Part shown: positions 43,646 to 53,327 of the stretch, piece by piece
Position numbering within the stretch: position 1 is the stretch's first letter
Layout: every line of letters starts with the position of its first letter
Assembly (NCBI RefSeq): GCF_043555835.1
Contig: NZ_JBIGHV010000004.1
Location: forward strand, 62,001-126,000
Length of the DNA: 64,000 nt
Direction: 5' to 3'
Source: Pelomonas parva
GTDB lineage: Bacteria; Pseudomonadota; Gammaproteobacteria; Burkholderiales; Burkholderiaceae_C
Position numbers and translations under genes: made by a program
The notes under the pieces: model-generated
The model's database searches: none
The model's input: the letters and a program-made list of their open reading frames with translations, nothing else
Told to the model about the DNA's origin: nothing

Positions 43646-44262
43646 CAGCGGCGCATGACCTTTTCCGAGGGCGTCAGCGCCTCGATGTAGGCGGGGCGGC
43701 TGAAGATGCGCTCGGCGTACTTCAGAAGCGGCAGCGCGTTCTTGGACATGTCGATGCCGTAGTAGTCCAGGCGCCACAGCAGCGGCGCGATGGCCACGTC
43801 GAGCATCGAGAAGTCGTCGCCCAGCATGTACTTGTTCTTCAGGAAGATCGGCGCGAGCTGGGTCAGGCGGTCGCGGATCTGCGCACGGGCCTTCTCGAGC
43901 TGCTTGTCCGTCGCCTTGGTGGTCGTGCCGCGGCCTTCGAGGATGTTCACGTGGGCGAACAGCTCCTTCTCGAAGTTCAGCAGGAACAGGCGCACGCGGG
44001 CGCGCGCCACCGGGTCCCCGGGCATCAGCTGCGGATGCGGGAAGCGCTCGTCGATGTACTCGTTGATGATGTGCGACTCGTACAGGATGAGGTCGCGCTC
44101 GACGAGGATGGGTACCTCGTTGTACGGGTTCATCAGCGCGATGTCTTCGGGCTTCGCGAACAGGTCAACGTCACGGATTTCGAAGTCCATGCCTTTCTCG
44201 AACAGCACGAAGCGGCAGCGGTGCGAGTAGGGGTCGGTGGTACCGGAGTAGAGGACCATCAT
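43645..44262 (-). CDS. sspA: SspA, stringent starvation protein A
   Basis: 205 residues from the ATG at 44262 (the next codon is also ATG). Glutathione-S-transferase fold: MVLYSGTTDPYSHRCRFVLF at the start, NEVPILVERDLILYESHIIN in the thioredoxin half, and a helical C-terminal domain. SspA binds RNA polymerase and affects stress and stationary-phase gene expression; it lacks GST activity in studied species. It overlaps sspB by four bases. The petABC terminator lies just upstream. Confidence 0.95.
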   Translation of the reverse strand: MMVLYSGTTDPYSHRCRFVLFEKGMDFEIRDVDLFAKPEDIALMNPYNEVPILVERDLILYESHIINEYIDERFPHPQLMPGDPVARARVRLFLLNFEKELFAHVNILEGRGTTTKATDKQLEKARAQIRDRLTQLAPIFLKNKYMLGDDFSMLDVAIAPLLWRLDYYGIDMSKNALPLLKYAERIFSRPAYIEALTPSEKVMRR

Positions 44263-44328
44263 GGCTTGGGCTCCCGAGGGGTCAGTCAATCAAAAGCGCG
44301 CGGCGGGTGGCCGCGCCGAAAAAGCAAA

Positions 44329-44361
44329 CGCAGTGGGTGGCTACAAGCGCGCCCCACTGCG
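44329..44361 (-). terminator. Terminator of the petABC operon
   Basis: On the minus strand CGCAGTGGG (44361-44353) pairs with CCCACTGCG (44337-44329) over a 15-base loop and is followed by TTTGCTTTTTC. It lies about 40 bp after the petC stop. Confidence 0.8.
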
Positions 44362-44401
44362 TGGTTCGGCACCGCCGTGAGGCGGCACCGGGACTTGGCT
44401 G

Positions 44402-45172
44402 TTACTTCACGTCTTTCCAGTACGCGGCATTCAGGCGCCAGGCAAAGATGGTCATGAAGCCGAGGAAGATCAGCACGATGACGCCGAGCTGGAAGCGCTG
44501 CGCCTGTGCCGGCTCGCCCATCCACTGCAGGTAGGCGACGAGGTCGGCAACGGCTTCGTCGTACTGGCGCTCGTTCAGCGTGCCGGGCGTCAGTTGCTCG
44601 TAGCCGGCGAAGACATGAATCTTCTTGGTGGCATCGTGCGGGTCGGCCACCTCCTCGAACTTGGCAGCGCGCTGGCCCTGCAACTCCCACATCACATGCG
44701 GCATCGCGACGCTGGGGAAGGCCAGGTTGTTCCAGCCCGTCGCCTTGGTGTCGTCGCGGTAGAAGTTCCGCATGTAGGTGTAGAGGTAGTCAGCCCCCGA
44801 ACCCTTGGAGACATCGGCGCGCGAGCGGGCGATGACGGTCAGGTCGGGTGGGTTGGCACCGAACCAGTCCTTGGCGTCCTTGGGGTCCAGGCTGACCTTC
44901 ATGGTCTCGCCGACCTTGTCGGCGGCGAACAGCAGGTTGCTCTTGATGTCGGCTTCAGTGAGGCCGATGTCGCGCATGCGGTTGTAGCGCATGAAGGCGG
45001 CGGAATGGCAGTTCAGGCAGTAGTTGACGAACAGCTTGGCGCCGTTCTGCAGCGCTGCCATGTCCGACATCTTCTCCTTGGGGAACTTGTCCCACTCGAT
45101 GCCGCCACCGGCGGCTTGCGCGTTGCCGACGAAGCCCAGGGTGACCAGCAGGATGGCGATCAGCTTTTTCAT
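44402..45172 (-). CDS. petC: Cytochrome c1 (cytochrome bc1 complex)
   Basis: 256 residues from the ATG at 45172. Signal peptide ends at NAQAA. Heme c is bound through CLNCH (about residue 51), and the axial Met should be in the VAMPHVMW segment. A C-terminal membrane anchor (LGVIVLIFLGFMTIFAW) is followed by a short positive tail (WKDVK). It passes electrons from the Rieske protein to soluble cytochrome c. Last gene of petABC; 24 bp after petB. Confidence 0.95.
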   Translation of the reverse strand: MKKLIAILLVTLGFVGNAQAAGGGIEWDKFPKEKMSDMAALQNGAKLFVNYCLNCHSAAFMRYNRMRDIGLTEADIKSNLLFAADKVGETMKVSLDPKDAKDWFGANPPDLTVIARSRADVSKGSGADYLYTYMRNFYRDDTKATGWNNLAFPSVAMPHVMWELQGQRAAKFEEVADPHDATKKIHVFAGYEQLTPGTLNERQYDEAVADLVAYLQWMGEPAQAQRFQLGVIVLIFLGFMTIFAWRLNAAYWKDVK

Positions 45173-45196
45173 TGGTGTTCTTGCTCCGTGGCTCAA

Positions 45197-46603
45197 TCAG
45201 TGGGCCTGGAAGGTCACACGGTCGGGCACCGGCTTGGGCGTGCCCAGGCGGCTCCACCACGGCATCAGCAGGAAGAAGCCGAAGTAGAACAAGGTGCCGA
45301 CCTGCGCCACCAGCGTGCCGATGTCGCTGGGCGGCTGGATGCCGAGGTAGCCCAGGACCAGGAAGAACACGACGAACACGGCGTACATGTACTTGTGCCA
45401 GTCAGGGCGGTAACGGATCGACTTGACCGGGCTGTGGTCCAGCCAGGGCAGGACGAACAGGATGACGACGGCGCCACCCATGACGACCACGCCCCAGAAC
45501 TTCGCGTCGAAGACCTTCAGCAGGAAGATCGCGACGGCGGCAGCCACCAGCAACGCCACCTTGGCCGCGCCGCCGAACTTGCCTTTCAGGAAGCTCAAGA
45601 TCGCTGCAGCGCCGATCAGCACGCACAGCACGTTGACCATGGTGTCGGTCGTGGCGCGCAGCATCGAGTAATAGGGCGTGAAGTACCAGACCGGGGCGAT
45701 GTGGGCCGGCGTCTTCAGCGGGTCGGCCGGGATGAAGTTGTTGTACTCAAGGAAGTAGCCGCCCATCTCCGGTGCGAAGAACACGATGGCCGTGAACGCC
45801 ATCAGGAACAGGCAGACCGCGTAGATGTCGTGCACCGTGTAGAACGGGTGGAAGGGCACGCCATCCAGCGGCTTGCCGTTCGCATCCTTCGGGCCCTTCT
45901 TGATCTCGACGCCGTCGGGGTTGTTGGAGCCGACATCGTGCAGCGCCAGCAGGTGGGCCACCACCAGACCCAGCAGCACCAGCGGCACGGCGATGACGTG
46001 GAAGCTGAAGAAGCGGTTCAGCGTCGCGTCGCCGACGACGTAGTCGCCGCGGATCATCAGCGCCAGGTCTTCGCCCACAAACGGCACAGCGGCGAACAGG
46101 TTCACGATGACCTGGGCGCCCCAGTACGACATCTGGCCCCAGGGCAGCAGATAGCCCATGAAGGCTTCGGCCATCAGGCACAGGAAGATCGCGCAGCCGA
46201 AGATCCAGACCAGCTCGCGCGGCTTGCGGTAGCTGCCATAGATCAGGCCGCGGAACATGTGCAGGTAGACGACCACGAAGAAGGCCGAGGCGCCCGTGCT
46301 GTGCATGTAGCGGATCAGCCAGCCCCAGGGCACGTCGCGCATGATGTACTCGACGGACGCGAACGCGAGGTTGGCGTCCGGCTTGTAGTGCATCACCAAG
46401 AAGATGCCGGTGACGATCTGGATCACCAGCACCAGCAGCGCCAGCGAGCCGAAGATGTACCACCAGTTGAAGTTCTTCGGCGCGTAGTACTCCGACATGT
46501 GGACCTTGTAGGCGTCGAACGCGGTCGGGAACCGGTTCTCCAGCCAGGTCATCGTCTTCACGCCTGCCGAGGCGCCTGCGGGAGCTTCCTTGAATTCAGC
46601 CAT
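45197..46603 (-). CDS. petB: Cytochrome b (cytochrome bc1 complex)
   Basis: 468 residues from the ATG at 46603 (MAEFKEAPAG). Eight-helix cytochrome b with heme-ligating histidines in helix B (YMHSTGASAFFVVVYLHMFRG) and helix D (FFSFHVIAVPLVLLGLVVAH), and the quinol-site PEWY-type motif present as APVWYFTPYYSML. It oxidises ubiquinol and is embedded in the inner membrane. Starts 8 bp after petA. Confidence 0.96.
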   Translation of the reverse strand: MAEFKEAPAGASAGVKTMTWLENRFPTAFDAYKVHMSEYYAPKNFNWWYIFGSLALLVLVIQIVTGIFLVMHYKPDANLAFASVEYIMRDVPWGWLIRYMHSTGASAFFVVVYLHMFRGLIYGSYRKPRELVWIFGCAIFLCLMAEAFMGYLLPWGQMSYWGAQVIVNLFAAVPFVGEDLALMIRGDYVVGDATLNRFFSFHVIAVPLVLLGLVVAHLLALHDVGSNNPDGVEIKKGPKDANGKPLDGVPFHPFYTVHDIYAVCLFLMAFTAIVFFAPEMGGYFLEYNNFIPADPLKTPAHIAPVWYFTPYYSMLRATTDTMVNVLCVLIGAAAILSFLKGKFGGAAKVALLVAAAVAIFLLKVFDAKFWGVVVMGGAVVILFVLPWLDHSPVKSIRYRPDWHKYMYAVFVVFFLVLGYLGIQPPSDIGTLVAQVGTLFYFGFFLLMPWWSRLGTPKPVPDRVTFQAH

Positions 46604-46611
46604 GATCGTCC

Positions 46612-47208
46612 TTAAGCCTTCTTGTCTTCGCCGATCAGCAGGCGGGAGTCGCTCAGGTACATGTACGGCGGCACCTCGAGGTTGTCCGGCGCGGGCTTGT
46701 TCTTGAAGACGCGGCCGGCCATGTCGAAGGTCGAGCCGTGGCAGGGACACAGGAAGCCGCCCGTCCAGTCGTCCGGCAGCGACGGCTGCGCACCGGGCGT
46801 GAACTTGTCGCTGGGCGAGCAGCCCAGGTGCGAGCAGATGCCGACGGCGACGAAGTACTCGGGCTTGATCGAGCGGTACTCGTTCTTGGCGTAGTCCGGC
46901 GTCGGGTAGGCCTTGCGGTCGGAATTCGGGTCGGCCAGCTGACCATCGACCTTCTTGAGTGCTTCCAGCTGCTCGGGCGTGCGGCGCACGATCCAGACCG
47001 GCTTGCCGCGCCACTCGACGGTGAGCTTCTCGCCGGGCTTGATGCCGGAGATGTCGACCTCCACCGGCGCGCCGGCAGCCTTGGCTCGCTCGCTGGGTGC
47101 AAAGGTGCTGACGAAGGGCACGGCAGTCGCGACGCCGCCCACGGCGCCGGCACAACCGGTTGCAATCAACCAGGTGCGTTTGCCTTGGTCCACTTGCTGG
47201 TCACTCAT
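46612..47208 (-). CDS. petA: Rieske iron-sulfur protein (cytochrome bc1 complex)
   Basis: 198 residues. The N-terminus carries a twin-positive segment and membrane helix (KRTWLIATGCAGAVGGVATA) typical for Tat-dependent Rieske proteins, whose export could use the TatABC proteins encoded further along. The 2Fe-2S ligands are CSHLGC (about residue 127) and CPCHGSTFD (about 153). First gene of petABC and divergent to mscL across 177 bp. Confidence 0.96.
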   Translation of the reverse strand: MSDQQVDQGKRTWLIATGCAGAVGGVATAVPFVSTFAPSERAKAAGAPVEVDISGIKPGEKLTVEWRGKPVWIVRRTPEQLEALKKVDGQLADPNSDRKAYPTPDYAKNEYRSIKPEYFVAVGICSHLGCSPSDKFTPGAQPSLPDDWTGGFLCPCHGSTFDMAGRVFKNKPAPDNLEVPPYMYLSDSRLLIGEDKKA

Positions 47209-47385
47209 GAGGGTCCTCTAAGGAGACTTCTGATCAGGGGCAGCCCAGGATTCTAGCGGACGCTTTTCGCGACCCCAGCCTGGCGGGCGCCGGCACGAAC
47301 GCAGGTTTACCCGGCTTCTGACGGCGGCGGCTTGGCGTCAACAATGGCGCCACCTTTTTTCAACGCAGTCAGCAGGAGCCGCCGC

Positions 47386-47808
47386 ATGAGTTTTATCTCC
47401 GAATTCCGGGAGTTCGCCGTCAAAGGCAATGTCATCGACCTGGCAGTGGGCGTCATCATCGGTGGCGCCTTCGGCAAGATCGTCGACTCCCTGGTCGGCG
47501 ACGTCATCATGCCCATCGTCAGCAAGATCTTCGGCGGCCTGGACTTCAGCAACTACTTCATCCCGCTGGCCGGGCAGACGGCCACGACGCTGGCCGATGC
47601 CAAGAAGGAAGGCGCCGTGCTGGCCTACGGCAGCTTCATCACCGTCTCGCTGAACTTCATGATCCTGGCTTTCGTCATCTTCCTGATGATCAAGCAGATC
47701 AACCGGCTCAAGCGCGAACCCGAAGCCGCGCCGGCTCCGGCCGAGCCGCCGGCCACGCCGGAAGACATCCAGCTGCTGCGTGAAATCCGCGACGCGCTGA
47801 AGCGCTGA
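47386..47808 (+). CDS. mscL: Large-conductance mechanosensitive channel MscL
   Basis: 140 residues from the ATG at 47386, with AGGAG upstream. N-terminal amphipathic helix (MSFISEFREFAVKGNVIDLA), first membrane helix VGVIIGGAFGKIVDSLVGDV, second helix FMILAFVIFLMIKQIN, and a cytoplasmic helix PEDIQLLREIRDALKR at the end. MscL opens on membrane tension during osmotic downshock. It has its own terminator. Confidence 0.97.
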   Translation: MSFISEFREFAVKGNVIDLAVGVIIGGAFGKIVDSLVGDVIMPIVSKIFGGLDFSNYFIPLAGQTATTLADAKKEGAVLAYGSFITVSLNFMILAFVIFLMIKQINRLKREPEAAPAPAEPPATPEDIQLLREIRDALKR

Positions 47809-47826
47809 ACTGGTTTTCTGCCACCC

Positions 47827-47857
47827 AAGCCCGGTAAGCAATGGTTACCGGGCTTTT
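47827..47857 (+). terminator. Rho-independent terminator of mscL
   Basis: AAGCCCGGTAA (47827-47837), loop GCAATGG, TTACCGGGCTT (47845-47855), then TTTT. Perfect 11-bp stem with a T-run, 18 bp after the stop. Confidence 0.95.
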
Positions 47858-47941
47858 TTCTGCCACGGATTTGGCGACTTGCGGAAAACCCCAGCTTGTT
47901 GCAGGCACGATACTTTGACCGCTGCTTGTGCCAATTTGTAG

Positions 47942-50347
47942 ATGAACGCGCCCGAGATCCGCCTCAACCCCCACCTCGAAGCCTCGCTGACCCGCATCCG
48001 TCTAGCGGGTGAGCAGGCGGCCGAGCGCTGCGCGGAAGGCCTGGGCCTGTCAGCGTTGTCAGCAGGCCAGATCAAGCGGCGCGACGCGCTGCTGGCGGCG
48101 CAGTTCGTGTTCAGGCAGCAACAGGCCGTGTTCATGCAGCGCTTCCTGATGAGCCTGCGCAAGCATGTCATCGCCGAACAGTCCGAGACCAAGCCGGCAG
48201 CCGCACCGGCGGCCAAGAAGGATTGGAGCGAGCTCTCGCTGATGGACGACGACCAGGTCAACAACCTCGTCGCGGCCGACCGCATCGGCCTGGCCATCGG
48301 CCACCACTGCGAATGGGAGCTGCGCGAGGTCGAGTCCTATGTCGCCGGCGTGCAGGTCGGCGAGCGCAACCCGCTGCGGCCCGAACTCATCGGCCAGGCC
48401 TTGCTGGACGCGACCCAGTCGATCACCGACGACCCGCTGACCCGCCAGACGCTGACCGACGAGCTGACCCGCTCGCTGGCCCAGGAGATGCGCGGCTGCT
48501 ACGCCGACATCGCCGAGCTGCTGCGCTCCCGCGGCCTGCGCCCGCAGGACTTGCGCGTGCGGGCCAAGGGGGACGCCGCTGCCTCGCGCCATGGCGGGCT
48601 TGGCGCGTCCAGCCAGCAGGCCGACCTCGACTCCGGCCACGGCGGCATGTCGACCCGTGGCGGCGGCTACGGCGGCCATGGCCATGGCGGTTCGGGCCAT
48701 GGCGGGCTGGGCGGCCAGGGCGGCGGTCGCAACAGCGGCTTCGGCGGAGGCGGCGGGCGCGGGGGAAGCGGTGGCGGCATCGGCCGCGTCGACCCGCAGA
48801 TGATGGACCTGCTGCGCCGCCTGGCGCACACGCCGGCGAGCTATGACGGCCATGACAGCGGCCACTCCAGCCGCATGGGGCTGGACACGCTGACCGGCGA
48901 GCCCAGCGCCTGGGGCCAGTTGCCGGTGCCGACCAACCTGATCCACCAGCACCGCGACGAGCTGCGCCAGGCGTCCACGGGCCGGCTGGACCACATGGTC
49001 ATCGACGTCGTCAGCAGCCTGTTCGACCAGATCCTGTCCGACCCCAAGGTGCCGCCGCAGATGGCACGCCTGCTGGCCCGCCTGCAGCTGCCGGTGCTGC
49101 GTGCCGCATTGGGCGACGAGACCTTCTTCTCGTCGCGCCGCCACCCGGTGCGCCAGTTCGTCAACCGCCTGGCCTCGCTGGCCTGTGCCTTCGACGACTT
49201 CAGCGAAGACCCTGGCCGGCCCTTCCTGGCCCATGTGCGCGACCTCGTGCAGGACGTGGCCCAGGGCGACTTCGATCGCATGGACGTCTACACGGCCAAG
49301 CTGGACGAGCTGGAAACCTTCATCGCCGACCAGAGCCGCCAGACACTCAAGGCCTCGGGCGATGCCGCCGCCGTCGTCGAACGCCGCGAGACCGACCTGC
49401 GCCTGCAGCAGCGCTATGCGCTGCAGCTGCAGCAACAGCTGTCCAAGGTGCCGATGCAGGAGTTCCTGCGCAGCTTCCTGGCCGGCGTGTGGAGCCAGGC
49501 CATCGTGCTGGCCTCGCGCGAGGGTGCGCCGGAACGCGCGCTGCGCCTGCGCACGCTGGGCCGCAGCCTCGTCATGAGCGTGCAGCCCAAGGGCGGCACC
49601 GCAGCGCGCGCCGACTTCCTGCGCGAGCTGCCCAACCTGATGCGCACCCTCAACGAGGGTCTGGACCTGATCCGCTGGCCGGACGGCCCGCGCAAGGACT
49701 TCTTCGGCGCGCTGCTGCCGGCCCATGCCGAGTCGCTGAAGGGCCAGGCGCCCAGCGCGCTGGACACCAACCTGCTCATCAAGCAGCTGGACCAGATCTT
49801 CGGCGTGCCGCCACCGGCCGAGGCCGACCTCGCCAAACCCGTGCCCGGCGAGACGCTGCCCGCCGACCTCGATGCCAGCCAGCGCCTGACGCCGGCCGAG
49901 GCCAAGAGCCTGGGGCTGGTGGAGGAATCCGGCGTCGACTGGAACGGCGAGCTGGACCTGGACCTGTCCGGCAACGACGCTGCCGCCGCCGCCGAGCCGC
50001 TGCAGGCCATGGACATCTCCATCGACGGCCTGCCCGCCGCCGAAAGCGCGCCCGAGCCCAGCAGCGGTGCGCTGCTGATGGACAACATGCAGTTGGGCTT
50101 TGCCTACCAGATGCACACCGGCGACGAGTGGCAGAAGATGCGCCTGGCCCACATCAGCGCGGGCCGCAGCTTCTTCATCTTCACGCACGGCAGCCGGCAC
50201 CAGGAGACCGTCACGATGACGGCCCGCATGTTGAAGAAGCTCTGCGAGGCCGGCCGCATGCGCGCCTACGAGACGGCGCATCTGCTGGAGCGAGCGACGG
50301 CGCGCGCCCGTTCCCAGCTCGCGGCGCTGTCTACGCCGGCACGCTGA
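47942..50347 (+). CDS. DUF1631 family protein
   Basis: 801 residues, matching the large DUF1631 proteins of beta- and gammaproteobacteria. The N-terminal 200 residues are helical (LLAAQFVFRQQQAVFMQRFL). A Gly-rich linker with many His and Ser occupies about 215-280. The main helical body follows to about 620, then an acidic linker and a C-terminal PilZ-like beta domain (MQLGFAYQMHTGDEWQKMRL, FFIFTHGSRHQETVTM). A link to c-di-GMP is suggested by that end only. Its last 17 bases overlap the convergent pdxA gene. The biochemical role is unknown. Confidence 0.8.
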   Translation: MNAPEIRLNPHLEASLTRIRLAGEQAAERCAEGLGLSALSAGQIKRRDALLAAQFVFRQQQAVFMQRFLMSLRKHVIAEQSETKPAAAPAAKKDWSELSLMDDDQVNNLVAADRIGLAIGHHCEWELREVESYVAGVQVGERNPLRPELIGQALLDATQSITDDPLTRQTLTDELTRSLAQEMRGCYADIAELLRSRGLRPQDLRVRAKGDAAASRHGGLGASSQQADLDSGHGGMSTRGGGYGGHGHGGSGHGGLGGQGGGRNSGFGGGGGRGGSGGGIGRVDPQMMDLLRRLAHTPASYDGHDSGHSSRMGLDTLTGEPSAWGQLPVPTNLIHQHRDELRQASTGRLDHMVIDVVSSLFDQILSDPKVPPQMARLLARLQLPVLRAALGDETFFSSRRHPVRQFVNRLASLACAFDDFSEDPGRPFLAHVRDLVQDVAQGDFDRMDVYTAKLDELETFIADQSRQTLKASGDAAAVVERRETDLRLQQRYALQLQQQLSKVPMQEFLRSFLAGVWSQAIVLASREGAPERALRLRTLGRSLVMSVQPKGGTAARADFLRELPNLMRTLNEGLDLIRWPDGPRKDFFGALLPAHAESLKGQAPSALDTNLLIKQLDQIFGVPPPAEADLAKPVPGETLPADLDASQRLTPAEAKSLGLVEESGVDWNGELDLDLSGNDAAAAAEPLQAMDISIDGLPAAESAPEPSSGALLMDNMQLGFAYQMHTGDEWQKMRLAHISAGRSFFIFTHGSRHQETVTMTARMLKKLCEAGRMRAYETAHLLERATARARSQLAALSTPAR

Positions 50348-51326
50348 GTTTTCTCGCCATGGCGACAGCCGCAGCGAGGCTGGCGGGGTCGGCGATGCCG
50401 CGCCCCGCGATGTCGAACGCGGTGCCATGGTCGGGGCTGGTGCGCACAAAGGGCAGACCCAGCGTCACGTTGACGCCCTGCTCCACGCCGAGGTACTTCA
50501 CCGGGATCAGCCCGTGGTCGTGCGTCATCGCGACGACCACGTCGAACTCGCCACGCCGTGCGCGCATGAAGACGGTGTCGGGCGCGTAGGGGCCGCTCGC
50601 GTCCCAGCCTTCGGCGCGCGCATCGGCGATGGCTGGCGCGATGTGGTGGATTTCCTCGTCGCCGAACAGGCCGCCCTCGCCCGCGTGCGGATTCAGGCCG
50701 GCCACGGCGATGCGAGGCGCCGCAATGCCCATGCGCTGTAGCGCCACGCCGGTGATGCGCAGCGTCTCCAGCACAGCCTCGCGCGTCACGCGGGCGATCG
50801 CCTCGCGCAGCGAGCAGTGAATGGTGACCAGCACCGTGCGCAGCTCCTCGTTGGCCAGCATCATGCGCACCGCAGGCCCGCCGGCCAGCGCCTGCAGCAT
50901 CTCCGTGTGCCCCGGATAGGGCGAGCCGGCCGCGTGCAAGGCCTCCTTGTGGATGGGCGCCGTGACGAGGGCGCGCGCGTGACCCGACTGGATCAAGCCC
51001 ACGGCAGCCTCGATGCAACGTGCGGCGGCCGCGCCGGCGCGCGCGTCGACGCGGCCAAGCGGCAGCTCGGCCAGGCCAGCAGGCAGGCCCGCCGGTTGCC
51101 AGACCGGCAGGCAGCGGGGTGGCAACCGGCCCAATGCCTGAGGGCTCTCAAGTTCGGCGACCGCCAGGCCGCCGCCGAGGCGTGCCAGCGCGGCACGCAT
51201 CACCTGCACATCGCCGACGACGAGCGCATCGCGCGGCGCATCGCCCAGCCAAAGGCGCGTCAGGATCTCGGGGCCGATGCCACAGGGATCGCCCTGGGTC
51301 AGCAACAGCGGCAGCACATTCGTCAT
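50331..51326 (-). CDS. pdxA: 4-hydroxythreonine-4-phosphate dehydrogenase PdxA
   Basis: 331 residues from the ATG at 51326 (MTNVLPLLLTQGDPCGIGPE); the frame runs further upstream without similarity. Metal-binding histidines lie in SPYPGHTEML, MTHDHGLIPVKYL and AGLNPHAGEGG. The enzyme oxidises 4-phosphohydroxythreonine in pyridoxal-5'-phosphate synthesis. It usually sits beside ksgA or surA, but neither is present here. Confidence 0.95.
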   Translation of the reverse strand: MTNVLPLLLTQGDPCGIGPEILTRLWLGDAPRDALVVGDVQVMRAALARLGGGLAVAELESPQALGRLPPRCLPVWQPAGLPAGLAELPLGRVDARAGAAAARCIEAAVGLIQSGHARALVTAPIHKEALHAAGSPYPGHTEMLQALAGGPAVRMMLANEELRTVLVTIHCSLREAIARVTREAVLETLRITGVALQRMGIAAPRIAVAGLNPHAGEGGLFGDEEIHHIAPAIADARAEGWDASGPYAPDTVFMRARRGEFDVVVAMTHDHGLIPVKYLGVEQGVNVTLGLPFVRTSPDHGTAFDIAGRGIADPASLAAAVAMARKLSVPA

Positions 51327-51491
51327 GCCGCATTGTCTCCACGGGCGCAGCGCCGTGGGTCGCACGCGACGCCTCACACAACACTCAACCGAATGAGCGA
51401 AGCGCGCCAAGGCCGCTTCCTAGACTGCGCCCGAGCATTCCAAACCGGACGCAGGAACGGGCCTGCAGTCCACCCATACCAAGGAGACAAC

Positions 51492-53309
51492 ATGTTCGAC
51501 TCCCGTCGTTGGCGACAACTCGTGGCCGGCTTTGCCACGGCCGTACTGGCCGCAGCCGCGCCACTGGCCCAGGCCGCGTTCAGCATCACCACTCGCTGGG
51601 ACGGCGGCAACGCCGCCCAGCCCCAGTACGAGGTGGACACCAATGCCGGCCTGGTCTTCAAGATCCGGGCCTACGACAACGGCGTCAGCACGCAGTCGGC
51701 CGGTGACATCTCCAGCCTGCTCTACAACGGCGTGCAGTACCAGAACGCCTCGCGCGGCTCGCAGCTGAACTCGGGCTTCGACTACCTGTACAGCAACGTC
51801 TCGGCCGTCAGCGTCAGCGCCGAGATGGTCTCCAGCACGGGCGCCGCCACGCCCGCCTCGACGGCGCAGAACGGCGTCGTCACGGGCGGCAGCTACATCA
51901 AGATCACCGTCACCAGCAACAGCAGTACCGGCGGTGTGCTCAAGCACTACTACTTGGCCAAGGCGGGCGAACCGCGCATCTACATGGCCACGCACTTCAC
52001 GCAGGAGCCCGACACGCTGAATCTGGTGCGCTACATCCTGCGCGTGCCGGTGGGCGTGCTGTCCAGCGGCCCGGCCGCCGGCCTGCCCGGCGGCCTGACA
52101 CCCAGCGGCAGCTGGGCGCAAGACCTGCGCAGCACCGACACCACCATCGAGGCCGGCGACGTGTTCAGCTTCGCCTCGGGCAGCCTGGCCGGCCAGACGC
52201 GCTCCAAGCACTACGCCAACATGCGCGTGAAGGACTGGAACTTCTTCGGCGGCCGCAACAGCGCCGGCACCGTGGGCCTGTGGTTCTACCGTGACAACCA
52301 CGAGGGCAGCTCCGGCGGCCCCTTCTACCGCAGCCTGCTCAACCAGATCACCAGCACCGACAACGAGCTGACCTACATCGTCAACTACGGCGAGGCGCAG
52401 ACCGAGGCCTACCGCCTGGGCGTGCTGAACAGCTACACGCTGATGTTCACCAACGGCAGCTCGCCCACGGCACCCGACACCAGCTGGTTCTCGCTGATGG
52501 GGCTGCAGGGCTATGTGCCGGCGTCGGGCCGGGGCACGGTGGCCGGCGTGGGCCTGGCCGGCACCGTGGCCGGCAACGTCTACACGGTCGGCTTCTCGAA
52601 CAGCCAGGCCCAGTACTGGGCCGGAGCCAACCTGGCCAGCAACGGCTTCTTCAAGAGTACCGGCATGCGGCCCGGCACCTACACGCTGAAGGTCTACAAG
52701 AACGAACTGGCCGTCTACACCGGCAGCGTCACCGTCAATGCCGGCGGCACGACGACGCTGAACACGTTGACGATCAACGCCGACCCGGCGGCCACGACCT
52801 CGCTGTGGCGCATCGGCAATTGGGACGGCTCGCCCGCCGAGCTGCGCAACGGCGACAAGCTGACCTGGATGCACCCCTCCGACGTGCGCATGGCCAGCTG
52901 GGCACCCGGCAGCTTCGTCGTCGGCAGCTCGGCCACCACGGCCTTCCCCGCCTATCTGTGGAAGAGCGTGAACGATGCTCAGATCGTGCAGTTCAACCTG
53001 AGCGCCGCACAGGTCAAGAACTCGACCGTGCGCATCGGTATCACGACCGCCTTTGCCGGTGGCCGTCCGCGCATCACCGTGAACAACAGCTGGACCGCAG
53101 CCAACCCATCGCCCTCCACGCAGCCGGGCACGCGCACGCTGACGGTCGGCACCTACCGGGGCAACAACACGACCTACAGCTTCACGGTGCCCGCCAGCGC
53201 GCTGGTGGCCGGCACGAACACGATGACCATCAACGTCATCAGCGGCTCGTCCGGCACCACCTACCTGAGCCCGGGCGTCTCCATCGACGCGCTCGACTTC
53301 AGTCAGTAA
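51492..53309 (+). CDS. Rhamnogalacturonan lyase, polysaccharide lyase family 4
   Basis: 605 residues from the ATG at 51492 with AAGGAGA upstream. Signal peptide ends near LAQAAF. The domain order is that of PL4: an N-terminal super-beta-sandwich (about 30-350, with LYNGVQYQNASRGSQLNSGF and YVPASGRGTV at the end), an FnIII-like domain (about 350-435, YWAGANLASNGFFKSTGMRP) and a C-terminal CBM-like beta-sandwich (SLWRIGNWDGSP to LDFSQ). PL4 enzymes cut the rhamnogalacturonan I backbone of pectin by beta-elimination. The catalytic Lys/His cannot be assigned without alignment. It is isolated, with no pectin operon around it. Confidence 0.8.
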   Translation: MFDSRRWRQLVAGFATAVLAAAAPLAQAAFSITTRWDGGNAAQPQYEVDTNAGLVFKIRAYDNGVSTQSAGDISSLLYNGVQYQNASRGSQLNSGFDYLYSNVSAVSVSAEMVSSTGAATPASTAQNGVVTGGSYIKITVTSNSSTGGVLKHYYLAKAGEPRIYMATHFTQEPDTLNLVRYILRVPVGVLSSGPAAGLPGGLTPSGSWAQDLRSTDTTIEAGDVFSFASGSLAGQTRSKHYANMRVKDWNFFGGRNSAGTVGLWFYRDNHEGSSGGPFYRSLLNQITSTDNELTYIVNYGEAQTEAYRLGVLNSYTLMFTNGSSPTAPDTSWFSLMGLQGYVPASGRGTVAGVGLAGTVAGNVYTVGFSNSQAQYWAGANLASNGFFKSTGMRPGTYTLKVYKNELAVYTGSVTVNAGGTTTLNTLTINADPAATTSLWRIGNWDGSPAELRNGDKLTWMHPSDVRMASWAPGSFVVGSSATTAFPAYLWKSVNDAQIVQFNLSAAQVKNSTVRIGITTAFAGGRPRITVNNSWTAANPSPSTQPGTRTLTVGTYRGNNTTYSFTVPASALVAGTNTMTINVISGSSGTTYLSPGVSIDALDFSQ

Positions 53310-53327
53310 ACGTGCGGCAACCCAGCC

